A model generated the notes under the pieces. It had not been told where the DNA came from and made no database searches. It saw only the letters and a program-made list of their open reading frames with translations. Shown here in pieces: positions 16,511-24,765 of a DNA stretch of 64,000 nucleotides. Position numbers and translations under genes: made by a program. The DNA comes from an uncultured Clostridia bacterium (GTDB lineage Bacteria > Bacillota > Clostridia > Oscillospirales > CAG-272): assembly GCA_947630015.1 (NCBI GenBank), contig CANRFY010000009.1, positions 1-64,000 on the forward strand, in the 5' to 3' direction. Numbering within the stretch: position 1 is the stretch's first letter; each line of letters opens with the position of its first letter.

Positions 16511-17014
16511 ATGAGCTACATTGACATTGAATATCCGACGGAGAAGCAGGCGTTTTACGACACGCTGACGGAGCAGCTGAAGCTCTACACCGACGGAGAG
16601 GACAACCTGACCGCGGCGCTCGCGAACGCGTCGTCGGTCATAAAGCTTGCGTTTCCGGATGCGAACTGGGTCGGCTTTTACATTGTCGACAAGGCGCGGG
16701 ACGAGCTTGTCCTCGGGCCGTTTCAGGGGCGTCCAGCCGTGACGCGCATCGGATACGGGCTTGGCGTATGCGGGACGTCGTGGAAGGAGCGCGCGCCGCA
16801 GGTCGTGGAGGATGTGGAATGCTTCATGGGGCATATTGCCTGCGACTGCAATACGCATTCGGAGATCGTGATCCCGCTCTTCGACGGCGACGGCGGCGTT
16901 TGGGGCGTGCTGGATATGGACAGCGTGACCGAGGCGTATTTCACAAACGAGGATCGCGACGGATTGATCCGCGCCATTTCGGTCATCGAGCGGCGGCTGA
17001 GGGGGGAAGAGTAA
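16511..17014 (+). CDS. GAF-domain free methionine-(R)-sulfoxide reductase
   Basis: 167 aa, a single GAF domain of fRMsr type: WVGFYIVD, ELVLGPFQGRPAVTRI, YGLGVCGTSWKE, GHIACDCNTHSEIVIPL and WGVLDMDS. The family reduces free Met-(R)-sulfoxide using cysteines in the GVCG and IACD motifs, both present; extra cysteines occur at VECF and CDC. Length is normal. GAGAGG lies ahead of the ATG. It lies just after a terminator and has no evident operon partner. Confidence 0.93.
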   Translation: MSYIDIEYPTEKQAFYDTLTEQLKLYTDGEDNLTAALANASSVIKLAFPDANWVGFYIVDKARDELVLGPFQGRPAVTRIGYGLGVCGTSWKERAPQVVEDVECFMGHIACDCNTHSEIVIPLFDGDGGVWGVLDMDSVTEAYFTNEDRDGLIRAISVIERRLRGEE

Positions 17015-17180
17015 GTTATTAGGGGTTTCACCCCGAACCCTGACTTAAGGGAAACTTTCCGCAAGCGGAAAGTTCGCAGATGCTTCGCATCTGCCCCCCG
17101 CTAAGAACTCTTCAAAACTTTCCTTAAAAGAGTTGTTTGGCAAATGTGTTCGCCTCTGCGATGCGCGTTCGTGCGGCGCA
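17015..17180. repeat. Family-2 hairpin repeat, single copy
   Basis: Contains GGGGTTTCACCCCGAACCC, then CTGACTTAAGG, a stem AACTTTCCGC/GCGGAAAGTT, a stem GCAGATGC/GCATCTGC and CTCTTCAAAAC. The same order with varied stems occurs at 23.6-24.0, 56.06-56.2 and 59.5-59.7 kb. It sits between convergent genes and may double as a transcription end. Confidence 0.7.
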
Positions 17181-17816
17181 TTATCTCACGCGGTAAAGAA
17201 GCACGCGGCCGCGATCGACGGTGACGGCGGCGCAGGGTGCGCCATCCGCGATCTCGTTGCTGACGCCGTACTGATACTCGACGCCGAACGCGGCGTGCGA
17301 GACGCTGTATTTTGCGCCGGTGACGGAGAGAATCGCGCTGTCGACGCCGTCGACGGCGAGCAGTGAAAAATACGCACATTCCCCGACCGTGACGGGCGCG
17401 CGCGACACGACGCGCATATCGCCGGAGTCGTCGACGGCGAGGGCGGACAGCCCGAGCGAGTCGAGATAGAGAAGTATGCCGATGTTGCCGATCGTGTGAT
17501 CGAGGCGCGCGCCGAACACGCCGAGCAGGAGAAAATCGCAGAATCCGCGCCTCACGCATTCGCGGACGGCGTAGACGGTGTCGGTGTCGTCCTTTTCGCG
17601 GGGGAGGAAAATCGTTTCGATGTCGGTGTCGGGGTGCGGGTGCGAATCGAAGTCGCCGACGATGAGATCGGGGACGATCCCGAGCGCATCCGTGTGCGAC
17701 AGACCCGCGTCGCACGCGACGATGAAGTCGTCCGCGCGCAGATACGCGCGAACAGCGTCATAATTGTTGATAGGCGCGCCGCCGATTATGGCGGCGCGCC
17801 TTTTTTTCGCGCTCAC
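17181..17816 (-). CDS. thiN: Thiamine pyrophosphokinase (thiamine diphosphokinase)
   Basis: 211 aa. It has the family motifs AAIIGGAPI (8-16), [25 protein letters not shown] (in parts, 34-58), the metal/ATP motif [11 protein letters not shown] (~74-84), [11 protein letters not shown] and GNIGIL. It transfers pyrophosphate from ATP to thiamine to give TPP. The start is GTG at 17816, overlapping the thiC stop by 4 nt (TGTGAG), the same arrangement seen at the thiE/HAD junction. It is the last gene of the TPP-riboswitch operon. Its presence instead of thiL implies free thiamine is the last intermediate. Confidence 0.92.
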   Translation of the reverse strand: MSAKKRRAAIIGGAPINNYDAVRAYLRADDFIVACDAGLSHTDALGIVPDLIVGDFDSHPHPDTDIETIFLPREKDDTDTVYAVRECVRRGFCDFLLLGVFGARLDHTIGNIGILLYLDSLGLSALAVDDSGDMRVVSRAPVTVGECAYFSLLAVDGVDSAILSVTGAKYSVSHAAFGVEYQYGVSNEIADGAPCAAVTVDRGRVLLYRVR

Positions 17817-19117
17817 AGTATGTCGATGTATTCGCCCGACAGCGCTTTGTTCATGCTGCGCACGGCGCAGAATTTGCCGCACATCGAGCAGGAATCGTCG
17901 CTTTCGGGCTTTGCTTCGTCGCGGATGCGTTTCGCGGTCTCGGGATCGATCGCGCACGCCCACTGACCCTCCCAGTCGAAGGTGCGGCGCGCGTCCGCCA
18001 TTTTGTCGTCGATGTCGCGCGCGTGCGGGATGTGCTTTGCGATATCGGCGGCGTGCGCGGCGATGCGGGACGCGATGATGCCGTCCTTGACCTGCTGCAC
18101 GTTCGGCAGCGCGAGATGCTCCGCAGGCGTCACGTAGCAGAGGAACGCGGCTCCGTTTGCGGCCGCGATCGCGCCGCCGATCGCGGAGGTGATATGATCG
18201 TAGCCGGGCGCGATGTCGGTGACGAGCGGCCCCAGCACGTAGAACGGCGCGCCCATGCAGATCGTGGACTGAATCTTCATGTTTGCCGCGATCTGATCGA
18301 GCGGCACGTGACCCGGTCCCTCGACCATGACCTGAACGTCCTTCGCCCATGCGCGCTTTGTCAGCTCGCCGAGGCGGACAAGCTCCTCGATCTGGCACAC
18401 GTCGCTCGCGTCGGCGAGGCACCCGGGACGGCACGCGTCGCCGAGCGAGATCGTGACGTCGTATTCGCGGCAGATGTCGAGTATTTCGTCGAAGTATTCG
18501 TAAAACGGATTTTCCTCGCCCGTCATGCTCATCCACGCGAACACGAGCGAGCCGCCGCGCGAGACTATGTTCATCTTGCGCTTGTGGGTGCGTATCTGAT
18601 CGATCGTCTTGCGCGTGATGCCGCAGTGCAGCGTCACGAAGTCGACGCCGTCCTCGGCGTGAAGGCGCACGACGTCGATGAAGTCCTTCGCCGTCAGCGT
18701 CGCCAAGTCGCGCTGATAGTGGATTACGCTGTCGTAGACGGGGACGGTGCCGATCATGGCCTTGCATTCGCTCGTCAGCTTGCGGCGGAACGGCTGTGTG
18801 TTGCCGTGCGAGGACAGGTCCATTATCGCCTCCGCGCCCATCTCGACGGCGGCGTTCACCTTCTGCATCTCGACGTCGTAATCCTTGCAGTCGCGGGAAA
18901 CGCCGAGATTGACGTTTATCTTTGTGCGGAGCATCGAGCCGACGCCGTTCGGGTCGAGGCAGGCGTGGTTCTTGTTCGCGCATATCGCGACCTGACCGCG
19001 CGCGACGAGGTCGCGTATCTCCTCCTCGGTGCGGTACTCCTTTTGCGCTACGATCTTCATTTCGGGCGTGATAATGCCGAGGCGCGCGGCCTCCATCTGT
19101 GTCGAATAGTTTCTCAT
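17813..19117 (-). CDS. thiC: Phosphomethylpyrimidine synthase
   Basis: 434 aa. A radical-SAM enzyme that rearranges AIR to HMP phosphate. The C-terminal 4Fe-4S motif CSMCGKFC (CX2CX4C) lies ~16 residues from the end. Other family blocks: [43 protein letters not shown] and [18 protein letters not shown]. It has the short form lacking the long plant/proteobacterial N-terminal domain. It supplies the pyrimidine half of thiamine in the operon, 18 bp behind thiD. Confidence 0.98.
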   Translation of the reverse strand: MRNYSTQMEAARLGIITPEMKIVAQKEYRTEEEIRDLVARGQVAICANKNHACLDPNGVGSMLRTKINVNLGVSRDCKDYDVEMQKVNAAVEMGAEAIMDLSSHGNTQPFRRKLTSECKAMIGTVPVYDSVIHYQRDLATLTAKDFIDVVRLHAEDGVDFVTLHCGITRKTIDQIRTHKRKMNIVSRGGSLVFAWMSMTGEENPFYEYFDEILDICREYDVTISLGDACRPGCLADASDVCQIEELVRLGELTKRAWAKDVQVMVEGPGHVPLDQIAANMKIQSTICMGAPFYVLGPLVTDIAPGYDHITSAIGGAIAAANGAAFLCYVTPAEHLALPNVQQVKDGIIASRIAAHAADIAKHIPHARDIDDKMADARRTFDWEGQWACAIDPETAKRIRDEAKPESDDSCSMCGKFCAVRSMNKALSGEYIDIL

Positions 19118-19135
19118 TGCAGTCTCCGTTTATGT

Positions 19136-19936
19136 TTATTCAGCCGCAAACCGGCTGTGAATATCGAAATTGTGCATCATGGGGCCGCGTCCCGCGCCGA
19201 GATCGAGATTTGCCGACAGCGCGCCGGATATATATTCCTTTGCGAGCGCGACCGAGTCGGGAAGGCTTTTGCCTTTTGCAAGATACGACGCGATCGCGGA
19301 CGAGAGCGTGCAGCCCGTGCCGTGTGTGTTCGGATTGTCGATGCGACATCCGCGGAACCATGTGAAATTGCCGTCCGCGAAGAGCAGATCGTCGGCGCTG
19401 CCCGCGCTGTGACCGCCCTTGACGAGGACGGCGCAGCCGCACCTTTCTACTATGCGGCGCGCGGCCGATTCCATGTCGGACTTGGATTCGATCCCCATCC
19501 CCGCGAGTATCTCCGCCTCGGGGATGTTGGGCGTCGCGACTGCCGCAAGCGGAAGCAGACGCGCCGTCAGCGCGCCGACGGCGTCGGGCGCGAGCAGCCG
19601 TGAGCCGCTCGTCGATACCATGACGGGATCGACGACGACGTTTTCGGCGCGGTAGTGCGTGAGCGCGTCCGCGATCACGTCGATGAGCGCCGACGAGGAC
19701 GTCATCCCGATCTTGACGGCGTCGGGGCGGATATCGGTGAATATCGCGTCGATTTGCGCGCGCAGAAATTCGGGCGAGACCTCGTAAATGCCTGAAACTC
19801 CCGTCGTGTTCTGCGCCGTCAGCGCCGTTATTGCGCTCATCGCGTAAACGCCGCAGCACGTCATCGTTTTGATGTCGGCTTGAATGCCAGCGCCGCCGGA
19901 GCAGTCGCTGCCCGCGATCGTCAAAGCAGTTTTCAT
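19136..19936 (-). CDS. thiD: Hydroxymethylpyrimidine/phosphomethylpyrimidine kinase
   Basis: 266 aa, ribokinase fold. N-terminal ALTIAGSDCSGGAGIQADIKT binding site, VVVDPVMVSTSG, the ATP-site motif VLVKGGH, and NTHGTGCTLSSAIAS with the catalytic D replaced by context GTGC typical of ThiD. It phosphorylates HMP-P to HMP-PP for ThiE. The ATG overlaps the preceding HAD gene stop by 4 nt, indicating translational coupling. Confidence 0.97.
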   Translation of the reverse strand: MKTALTIAGSDCSGGAGIQADIKTMTCCGVYAMSAITALTAQNTTGVSGIYEVSPEFLRAQIDAIFTDIRPDAVKIGMTSSSALIDVIADALTHYRAENVVVDPVMVSTSGSRLLAPDAVGALTARLLPLAAVATPNIPEAEILAGMGIESKSDMESAARRIVERCGCAVLVKGGHSAGSADDLLFADGNFTWFRGCRIDNPNTHGTGCTLSSAIASYLAKGKSLPDSVALAKEYISGALSANLDLGAGRGPMMHNFDIHSRFAAE

Positions 19937-20616
19937 CGCCGCTGCCCTCCGAATATATTTATGTCAAGCTCGCAAAGATCATATACGAACACGTCCGCCT
20001 CGCGGATCATGGCGTCGCGCTCGTCCGCAGTCTGCGACGCGTCCGCGACGCCGACGGTGTAAAATCCGGCCGATTTTGCAGTCCGCACGGCGTAAAGCGC
20101 GTCCTCGAATACGGCGACGCTGTGCGGGTCGTATCCGAGCGCGTCCGCGGCGCGGAGATATATCGCCGGCTCGCGCTTCGAGGTCGAAAGCTCGGAGCAG
20201 TAGAACCGATACTGAAACAGCTCGAGTACGCAAAGGCGCGAAAGCGCCGATTCGTGCGTTTCGCGCTCTCCCGCAGTCGCGAGCGCGAACGGGACACAGC
20301 GCTCGTGAAGCGCGTGCAAAAGTCCGTATGCGCCGGATTTGAGCGGCGCGTCATTGCGGTAAAAGCCGCGCATCACGGAAAGTATCGCGTCTGTCAGTTC
20401 GTCGACGGTTTCGGTGAAGTTGTAGAGCGATTTGATGTATTCGCAGCCCTCGCGGAGCGTCATTGTGAATATTTTATCGACGAGGGAGGGCGGCGGCTCG
20501 ATGCCGCGCCGGCGCAGATAGAGCGAGCTGACGTCGTGCCACATCGGCATCGTATCGAGCAGCGTGCCGTCGACGTCGAAAATGGCGGCGCGGATGCGAT
20601 CGTTTTGCGAACTCAC
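19933..20616 (-). CDS. HAD-family phosphatase, probable thiamine monophosphate phosphatase
   Basis: 227 aa. HAD motif I is AAIFDVDGTLLDT, motif II lies at FALATAGE, and the end has VAVFEDALYAVRTAKSAGF, matching beta-phosphoglucomutase-like HAD phosphatases with a helical cap. I chose the GTG at 20616, which overlaps the thiE stop by 4 nt. It sits between thiE and thiD, overlapping both. Inference: since ThiE makes thiamine phosphate and ThiN needs free thiamine, this enzyme probably removes the phosphate. An alternative is general metabolite repair. Confidence 0.85.
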   Translation of the reverse strand: MSSQNDRIRAAIFDVDGTLLDTMPMWHDVSSLYLRRRGIEPPPSLVDKIFTMTLREGCEYIKSLYNFTETVDELTDAILSVMRGFYRNDAPLKSGAYGLLHALHERCVPFALATAGERETHESALSRLCVLELFQYRFYCSELSTSKREPAIYLRAADALGYDPHSVAVFEDALYAVRTAKSAGFYTVGVADASQTADERDAMIREADVFVYDLCELDINIFGGQRR

Positions 20617-21248
20617 AGTATGCCTCCGACAGCGGCTTTCAGCTCTCGGCACGCGGATTCGATGTCGTCGGCGCCGAATATGGCCGAAACGACGGCGACG
20701 CCGGAGGCGCCGCTTCCCGTGAGCGCCGATATATTTGACGGCTTCACCCCGCCGATCGCGACGGCGGGGATGCGGACGGCGCGAGTGATCGCGCGCAGCC
20801 CGTCGACGCCGATATTGCGAGTGTCGGTCTTGGTCGCGGTGCCGAAAACGGCGCCGACGCCGAGATAATCGGCTCCCGCAGCCTCCGCCGCGACAGCCTC
20901 GTCCGCCGAACGCGCCGTCACGCCGATTACGGCGTCTTTGCCGAGAATGCGGCGCGCCTCGCGCGCGTCCGTGTCGTCCTGACCGAGATGAACGCCGTCC
21001 GCATGGGATAAAAGCGCGATCTCGACGTCGTCGTTGACGATGAAGGGGACGCCGAAATCACGGCATATGCGCGCAAGCTCTTCGGCCTCTGCAAGAAAAT
21101 CCCGCCTGTCGATGCGCTTCTCGCGGAGCTGCACCATCGTGACGCCGCCGCGTATCGCCGCCTCGACGGCGTCCGCGAGCCGACGTCCGCCGAGGCACGC
21201 GCGGTCGGTGACGGCGTAAAGCGCCAAATGCTCACGGCAGAATTTCAT
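20613..21248 (-). CDS. thiE: Thiamine phosphate synthase
   Basis: ~211 aa, TIM barrel. Motifs: LYAVTDRACLGG, GVTMVQLREKRIDRRDF, PFIVNDDVEIAL, ADGVHLGQDD, YLGVGAVFGTATKTD and VAIGGV. It joins HMP-PP and HET-P to thiamine phosphate. I favour the ATG at 21248 because AAGGAG lies 10 nt upstream; an ATG at 21257 is also in frame. It overlaps the 3' end of thiM by 17 nt. Confidence 0.96.
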   Translation of the reverse strand: MKFCREHLALYAVTDRACLGGRRLADAVEAAIRGGVTMVQLREKRIDRRDFLAEAEELARICRDFGVPFIVNDDVEIALLSHADGVHLGQDDTDAREARRILGKDAVIGVTARSADEAVAAEAAGADYLGVGAVFGTATKTDTRNIGVDGLRAITRAVRIPAVAIGGVKPSNISALTGSGASGVAVVSAIFGADDIESACRELKAAVGGIL

Positions 21249-22029
21249 AGCTGACAAGCTCCTTAATATCGTTTTCGGTCAAATTGAAGATCGCGTCGTT
21301 TAGATAAACGGCGAACGTGCCGACTCCGGCGGCGCGGCCGCGCGCCGTTTCAGCTTCGGCGATTTTGCCGCAGGCGTCCATCGCGGCGACGGCGTAGAGC
21401 GCGCCCTCGCGTATCCCGACGCAGGCGGCATACGCGGCGGACAGCGCCGTAAGGCGGCACCCGACGCCGGTGACGTATTTCATCATCGCGGAACCGCCGT
21501 GAAACGCGTATGCGGTATCGGCGTTCGCGACGATGTCGGTCGCGCCGGTGACGGCGACGACGGCGTGCGCGGACCGCGCAAGCTCGCGCGCCGCGTAGAG
21601 GGATGCGTCGTCGCTCGACGCGGAAGCGTCGATGCCGGCGCGGACCGTATGCCCCGCCAGCGTCGCGATTTCGGAGGAGTTGCCGCGGATTATGTCGACG
21701 CCGATATCGAATATGAGACGCCGCGCCGTTTCGAGCCGCACATCCGATGCGCCGACGCCGACGGGATCGAGCGCGATCGGTATGCCGCGCCCGCGCGCGG
21801 CTTTCGCCGACGTCAAAATCGCGCGTTCGCGCGAGCGGCTCCATGTGCCGAGATTGAGACAGACGGCGTCGGCGATCCTGTCGACGTCGGCGACCTCTTC
21901 GGGATCGTCGGTCATGATCGGCGACGCGCCGGCCGCCAAAAGCGCGTTGGCGACGCTTTCGGCGGTGACGTAATTCGTTATGCAGTGTACGACGGGACGT
22001 CGGGTTTTAACAAGTTCGATCACAGACAT
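21232..22029 (-). CDS. thiM: Hydroxyethylthiazole kinase
   Basis: 265 aa, ribokinase-like. Motifs: PVVHCITNYVTAESVANALLAAGASPIM, LNLGTW, IALDPVGVGAS, RGNSSEI, VAVTGATDIV and YVTGVGCRLTALSAA (the GVGC anion hole). It phosphorylates salvaged thiazole alcohol to HET-P for ThiE. In this operon thiazole must be imported, because no thiG/thiH/thiS are here. A stable hairpin lies just upstream of its start. Confidence 0.97.
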   Translation of the reverse strand: MSVIELVKTRRPVVHCITNYVTAESVANALLAAGASPIMTDDPEEVADVDRIADAVCLNLGTWSRSRERAILTSAKAARGRGIPIALDPVGVGASDVRLETARRLIFDIGVDIIRGNSSEIATLAGHTVRAGIDASASSDDASLYAARELARSAHAVVAVTGATDIVANADTAYAFHGGSAMMKYVTGVGCRLTALSAAYAACVGIREGALYAVAAMDACGKIAEAETARGRAAGVGTFAVYLNDAIFNLTENDIKELVSYEILP

Positions 22030-22038
22030 ATATGTGAC

Positions 22039-22063
22039 GGGGAGAGAACTCCGTTCTCTCCCC
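22039..22063 (-). other. Hairpin immediately upstream of thiM
   Basis: Perfect 11-bp stem GGGGAGAGAAC/GTTCTCTCCCC with a 3-nt loop, ending only ~9 nt before the thiM ATG. No AGGAGG-like site is seen outside it, so it may affect thiM translation or mRNA processing between thiW and thiM. On the plus strand a T-run follows at 22072-22078, so it could also be a rightward terminator with no known client. Confidence 0.4.
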
Positions 22064-22109
22064 GCGCCTCTCTTTTTTCAAATTTGCCCTCTTTAGTTAA
22101 GATCGGCAG

Positions 22110-22667
22110 TCATTCGAGCGATTTTTTCATCTTCGACATAACGCCGGCGCGTTCGAGCGCCAATATGATGATTCCGGAAATCGCGGAACCGGCGACGGTC
22201 GAGATGAGAAACGGTACGATGTAGGCGTAGAACGCGACGCTGCCGGCTTCGTTTCCCATCAGGAATATCGAGACGGGATACGCGCAAAGACCGCCGAGAA
22301 CGCCCGTGCCGATCACCTCTGCGATAAGAGTCAGGATGAGACGGACATAGTTGTTCTTCAGCTTCTTCGCTGCCGCATATGTGACGCCGGCCAAAAGCGC
22401 GCCCACCATGCTGCCCGGGAACGCCATCAGCGAGCCGAGTGAGAAGAGATTGCGAAGGAGGCTCGCGATGAACGCCGATGCGACGCCGTACCACGGACCG
22501 AGAAACACGGCGCAGAAAATGTTGACCATGTGCTGAACGGGCGCGCATTTGCTCCCCAGTACGGGGAACTGCAAAAGACTGCCCGCAACGGCGACGGCGG
22601 TGAGGATCCCGCAGAGCGCGAGCTTGATTATTGTTTTGTGAGTTTTTGTGTTAACGGTGTTGTTCAT
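22110..22667 (-). CDS. thiW: Energy-coupling factor transporter S component, thiazole-specific
   Basis: 185 aa, about six membrane segments, no ATPase domain. It shows the ThiW motif KCAPVQHMVNIFCAVFLGPWYGV (in parts, residues ~40-62), then SLLRNLFSLGSLMAFPGSMVGALLAG. S components use the shared ECF module (EcfA/T genes, not in this window). The ThiW group is linked to thiazole uptake because it clusters with thiM, as here. I chose the ATG at 22667 with AAAGGAG upstream; the longer in-frame ORF covers the riboswitch leader. Confidence 0.93.
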   Translation of the reverse strand: MNNTVNTKTHKTIIKLALCGILTAVAVAGSLLQFPVLGSKCAPVQHMVNIFCAVFLGPWYGVASAFIASLLRNLFSLGSLMAFPGSMVGALLAGVTYAAAKKLKNNYVRLILTLIAEVIGTGVLGGLCAYPVSIFLMGNEAGSVAFYAYIVPFLISTVAGSAISGIIILALERAGVMSKMKKSLE

Positions 22668-22855
22668 TTTTTGAATTTCTCCTTTGAAGGTCGAGGAAAA
22701 CGGCGTACGCAGCGTCACTTTCCCCTTTTTGGTGAAAAGGTCGGTCGAGGCTTGATGGCCTCCTCTCACGCCGGAACACGGCTTCCCATCGCTGCGATCC
22801 AAAGGGCAAAGGGCGCTCCCCCTCCGTCCCGAATATCCGTCCGCTTCCTCCTTTC

Positions 22856-22889
22856 AAAAGAAAAATCGGGGACGCCGACTCGGGCGTCC
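22856..22889 (-). terminator. Riboswitch-controlled terminator of the thi operon
   Basis: Stem GGGACGCC/GGCGTCCC (22868-22889) with a 6-nt loop, followed on the minus strand by a TTTTTCTTTT tract. It lies ~20 bp downstream of the TPP aptamer and ~190 bp before thiW, so TPP binding probably favours it and switches the operon off. Confidence 0.85.
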
Positions 22890-22910
22890 CACGCTAAGGA
22901 TCGTGAAAAA

Positions 22911-22998
22911 ACTCCCTACGTTGGCATTGCCCAAATCAGGTCCACGGGTCCGGCGAAGCTGTATCCGCCGTCTCAGCCGCCTTGCGGCAGCGCCCCTG
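22911..22998 (-). promoter_or_regulatory. TPP riboswitch (THI element)
   Basis: The minus strand carries the conserved aptamer blocks in order: AGGGGCGC, then GGCTGAGACGG with ATAC-type J2/3, then ACCCGTGGACCTGATTTGGG, CAATGCC and CGTAGGGA. The TPP contacts GCTGAGA and the CTGAT/AATGCC box are intact. Together with the terminator at 22856-22889 it forms a transcriptional OFF switch for the seven-gene thi operon. Confidence 0.97.
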
Positions 22999-23009
22999 TT
23001 TTCGCTTAT

Positions 23010-23038
23010 ATTATACAGCCGCGCGGACGCCGTGTCAA
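23010..23038 (-). promoter_or_regulatory. Consensus sigma-A promoter of the thi operon
   Basis: On the minus strand, -35 TTGACA (23033-23038), 17 bp, -10 TATAAT (23010-23015): a full consensus match, ~10 bp before the start of the TPP aptamer. Confidence 0.93.
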
Positions 23039-23095
23039 GCGGCGGCGCGATTTTTTAGTCCAGCCTTTTGAAATTTTCGCGTTTTATCCGCAATA

Positions 23096-23124
23096 TTGCG
23101 GCGACGGGCGCGATATGGTACAAT
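23096..23124 (+). promoter_or_regulatory. Promoter of the small unknown gene at 23176
   Basis: -35 TTGCGG (23096-23101), 17 bp, -10 TACAAT (23119-23124). It is divergent from the thi promoter, ~50 bp ahead of the start codon. Confidence 0.6.
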
Positions 23125-23175
23125 AATGTCGGGGGCGCGGACGCGCCCGCAATCGATCGTTTCGGGGAGGACGGT

Positions 23176-23529
23176 ATGAGACGCGCATTGGAATCGAGCC
23201 GCGAGGAGGATAAGCTTTGGGATGAGATCGCCGCGCACGCGGGCGAGGAGTTCGTTACGGCGAAGGGATTGACATTTTCATATACGGTGAGAGGATGCGA
23301 AATCTTCGTCAGCCGCAAGGAAAAATCGATCACACGCTCGACGGTGAACGTGGCGTATCGACGCGCGCAAGAGCTTTACGACGTCGGGGAAATCGCGGAC
23401 GGGCCGAAAAAGCTCGGTACGTTCGGCGCAAGCTATATTTATCCGATCTTTATAAGGATCGGCGTCCCGGGCGTCGTCGACGGCGAAAAGTCGGATCAGA
23501 TAGGTATAGATGAAACCGGCGGCCGATAA
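23176..23529 (+). CDS. Conserved small protein of unknown function
   Basis: 117 aa, soluble, no membrane segment. Notable stretches are FSYTVRGCEIFVSRKEKSITRSTVNVAYRRA (in parts) and KLGTFGASYIYPIFIRIGV. I recognise the pattern R-G-x-E-[IF]-F-V-S-R-K-E-K-S-I-T-R as recurring in hypothetical proteins of Clostridia but know no function. The K-S-I-T-R-x-T-V segment and basic residues would fit nucleic-acid binding; this is only inference. GGGGAGG lies before the ATG. It stands alone, opposite the thi operon. Confidence 0.8.
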   Translation: MRRALESSREEDKLWDEIAAHAGEEFVTAKGLTFSYTVRGCEIFVSRKEKSITRSTVNVAYRRAQELYDVGEIADGPKKLGTFGASYIYPIFIRIGVPGVVDGEKSDQIGIDETGGR

Positions 23530-24056
23530 AAAAGCAGACGAAATCGTCTGCTTTCGGGATCGTGAATTTTGTTCGGGGCAAAGCCGCGAGTGCGATGCAT
23601 AAACGCGCATCGCAGAGGTGAACACATTTGATCTATAACCCTTGTCATAAAAATTCTTGAAGATTCTTAAGGAACTTCTTATAAGAAGTTCCTTAAGTCA
23701 GGGTTCGGGGTGAAACCCCGAAAATCGGTGTTCGCGCTCGCGCGACTACTTCGTCGGCGCACAAACGTGCATCGCAGAGGCGAACACACTTGCCCTATAA
23801 CCCTTGTCATAAAAATTCTTGAAGATTCTTAAGGAACTTCTTATAAGAAGTTCCTTAAGCGGGGTACGGGGCAGCGCCCCGAAAATCGGTGTTCGCGCTC
23901 GCGCGGCTACTTCGTCGGCGCATAAACGCGCATCGCAGAGGCGAACACACTTGACATATAACCCTCTGTCAGGAAAGTTTTGCGGGGATTCTTAAGGGGG
24001 CTTTTTCAAAAGCCCCCCTTAAGTCAGGGTGCGGGGTGAAACCCCGAATTTAAATT
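23530..24056. repeat. Tandem array of three ~162-bp family-2 units
   Basis: ATAACCC recurs at 23635, 23797 and 23958 (spacing 162 and 161). Each unit has, in order, a GTTCGCGCTCGCGCG/TACTTCG segment, GCATCGCAGAGG, CACACTTG, a stem (AAGGAACTTCTTATAAGAAGTTCCTT in two units; GGGGGCTTTTTCAAAAGCCCCC in the third) and a GGGGTGAAACCCC or GGGGCAGCGCCCC stem. The stems differ but remain paired. It fills the gap between two convergent genes. No ORF. Confidence 0.85.
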
Positions 24057-24704
24057 TCAATTCCTCACGAACTTTTGTATCGCGCGTTCGGAGCCGAGGA
24101 CAAGGACGGAGCAGTCGGCGGAGAGGACGGTATCGGGGGTGATGCTCATATTCAGTTTACCGTCGCCGCGGATCGCGAGGATATTGATGCCGTATTTTTT
24201 GCGGACGTCGATGGAGGTGATCGTTCTGCCGTCCCATTCGTCGGGGACGGAGATCTCGACGATCGCGTAGCCGTCGTCAAGCTCGATATAGTCGAGGATG
24301 TGATTCGACGTGCAGCGTATCGCTGTCCATGCGGCGAGCTGCTTTTCGGGGAATACGACCTCGTCCGCGCCGTTGCGGAGCAGGAATTTCTCCTGCATAC
24401 CGCGCGACGCGCGCGCGATCACGCGCTTCGCGCCAAGCTCGTGCAGCAGCCATACTGTTTCAAGCGAGCTTTGAAAATCGTCGCCGATGGCGACTATGCA
24501 GGCATCGAAATTCTTGATCCCGAGCGAGGCGAGGAATTCGCGCTTCGTGCTGTCGCCGATCTGCGCGTTTGTGACGTATGGCAGCGCGGCGTTGACGCGA
24601 TCCTCGTTCGAGTCGACGGCAAGCACCTGATGATCGAGTTCCGACAGCTTCATGGCGATATGCTGACCGAATCTGCCGAGTCCTATTAAAAGTATTGTTT
24701 TCAT
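24057..24704 (-). CDS. ktrA: Potassium uptake protein KtrA (RCK regulatory subunit)
   Basis: 215 aa. RCK-N Rossmann domain: GLGRFGQ (8-14) and acidic AVDSNED at the end of the second strand, then GDSTKREFLASLGI and VIARA. RCK-C domain in the last ~75 residues (ELDDGYAIVEISVPDEW, VLVLGSERAIQKF). It binds nucleotides and gates the KtrB channel at the membrane's inner face. It lies 61 bp after ktrB. Confidence 0.95.
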   Translation of the reverse strand: MKTILLIGLGRFGQHIAMKLSELDHQVLAVDSNEDRVNAALPYVTNAQIGDSTKREFLASLGIKNFDACIVAIGDDFQSSLETVWLLHELGAKRVIARASRGMQEKFLLRNGADEVVFPEKQLAAWTAIRCTSNHILDYIELDDGYAIVEISVPDEWDGRTITSIDVRKKYGINILAIRGDGKLNMSITPDTVLSADCSVLVLGSERAIQKFVRN

Positions 24705-24765
24705 GTTGAAGCGAACGCTACCTTTCTTTGCGTGTGCGGCTGCTTTTGCGGGGCGGGACCGGCGG

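Noticed and set aside
17181..18983. 600-residue fused frame covering thiN and antisense of thiC
   Set aside because: Only the C-terminal ~211 residues form a real protein (ThiN); the rest is an out-of-frame reading of thiC.
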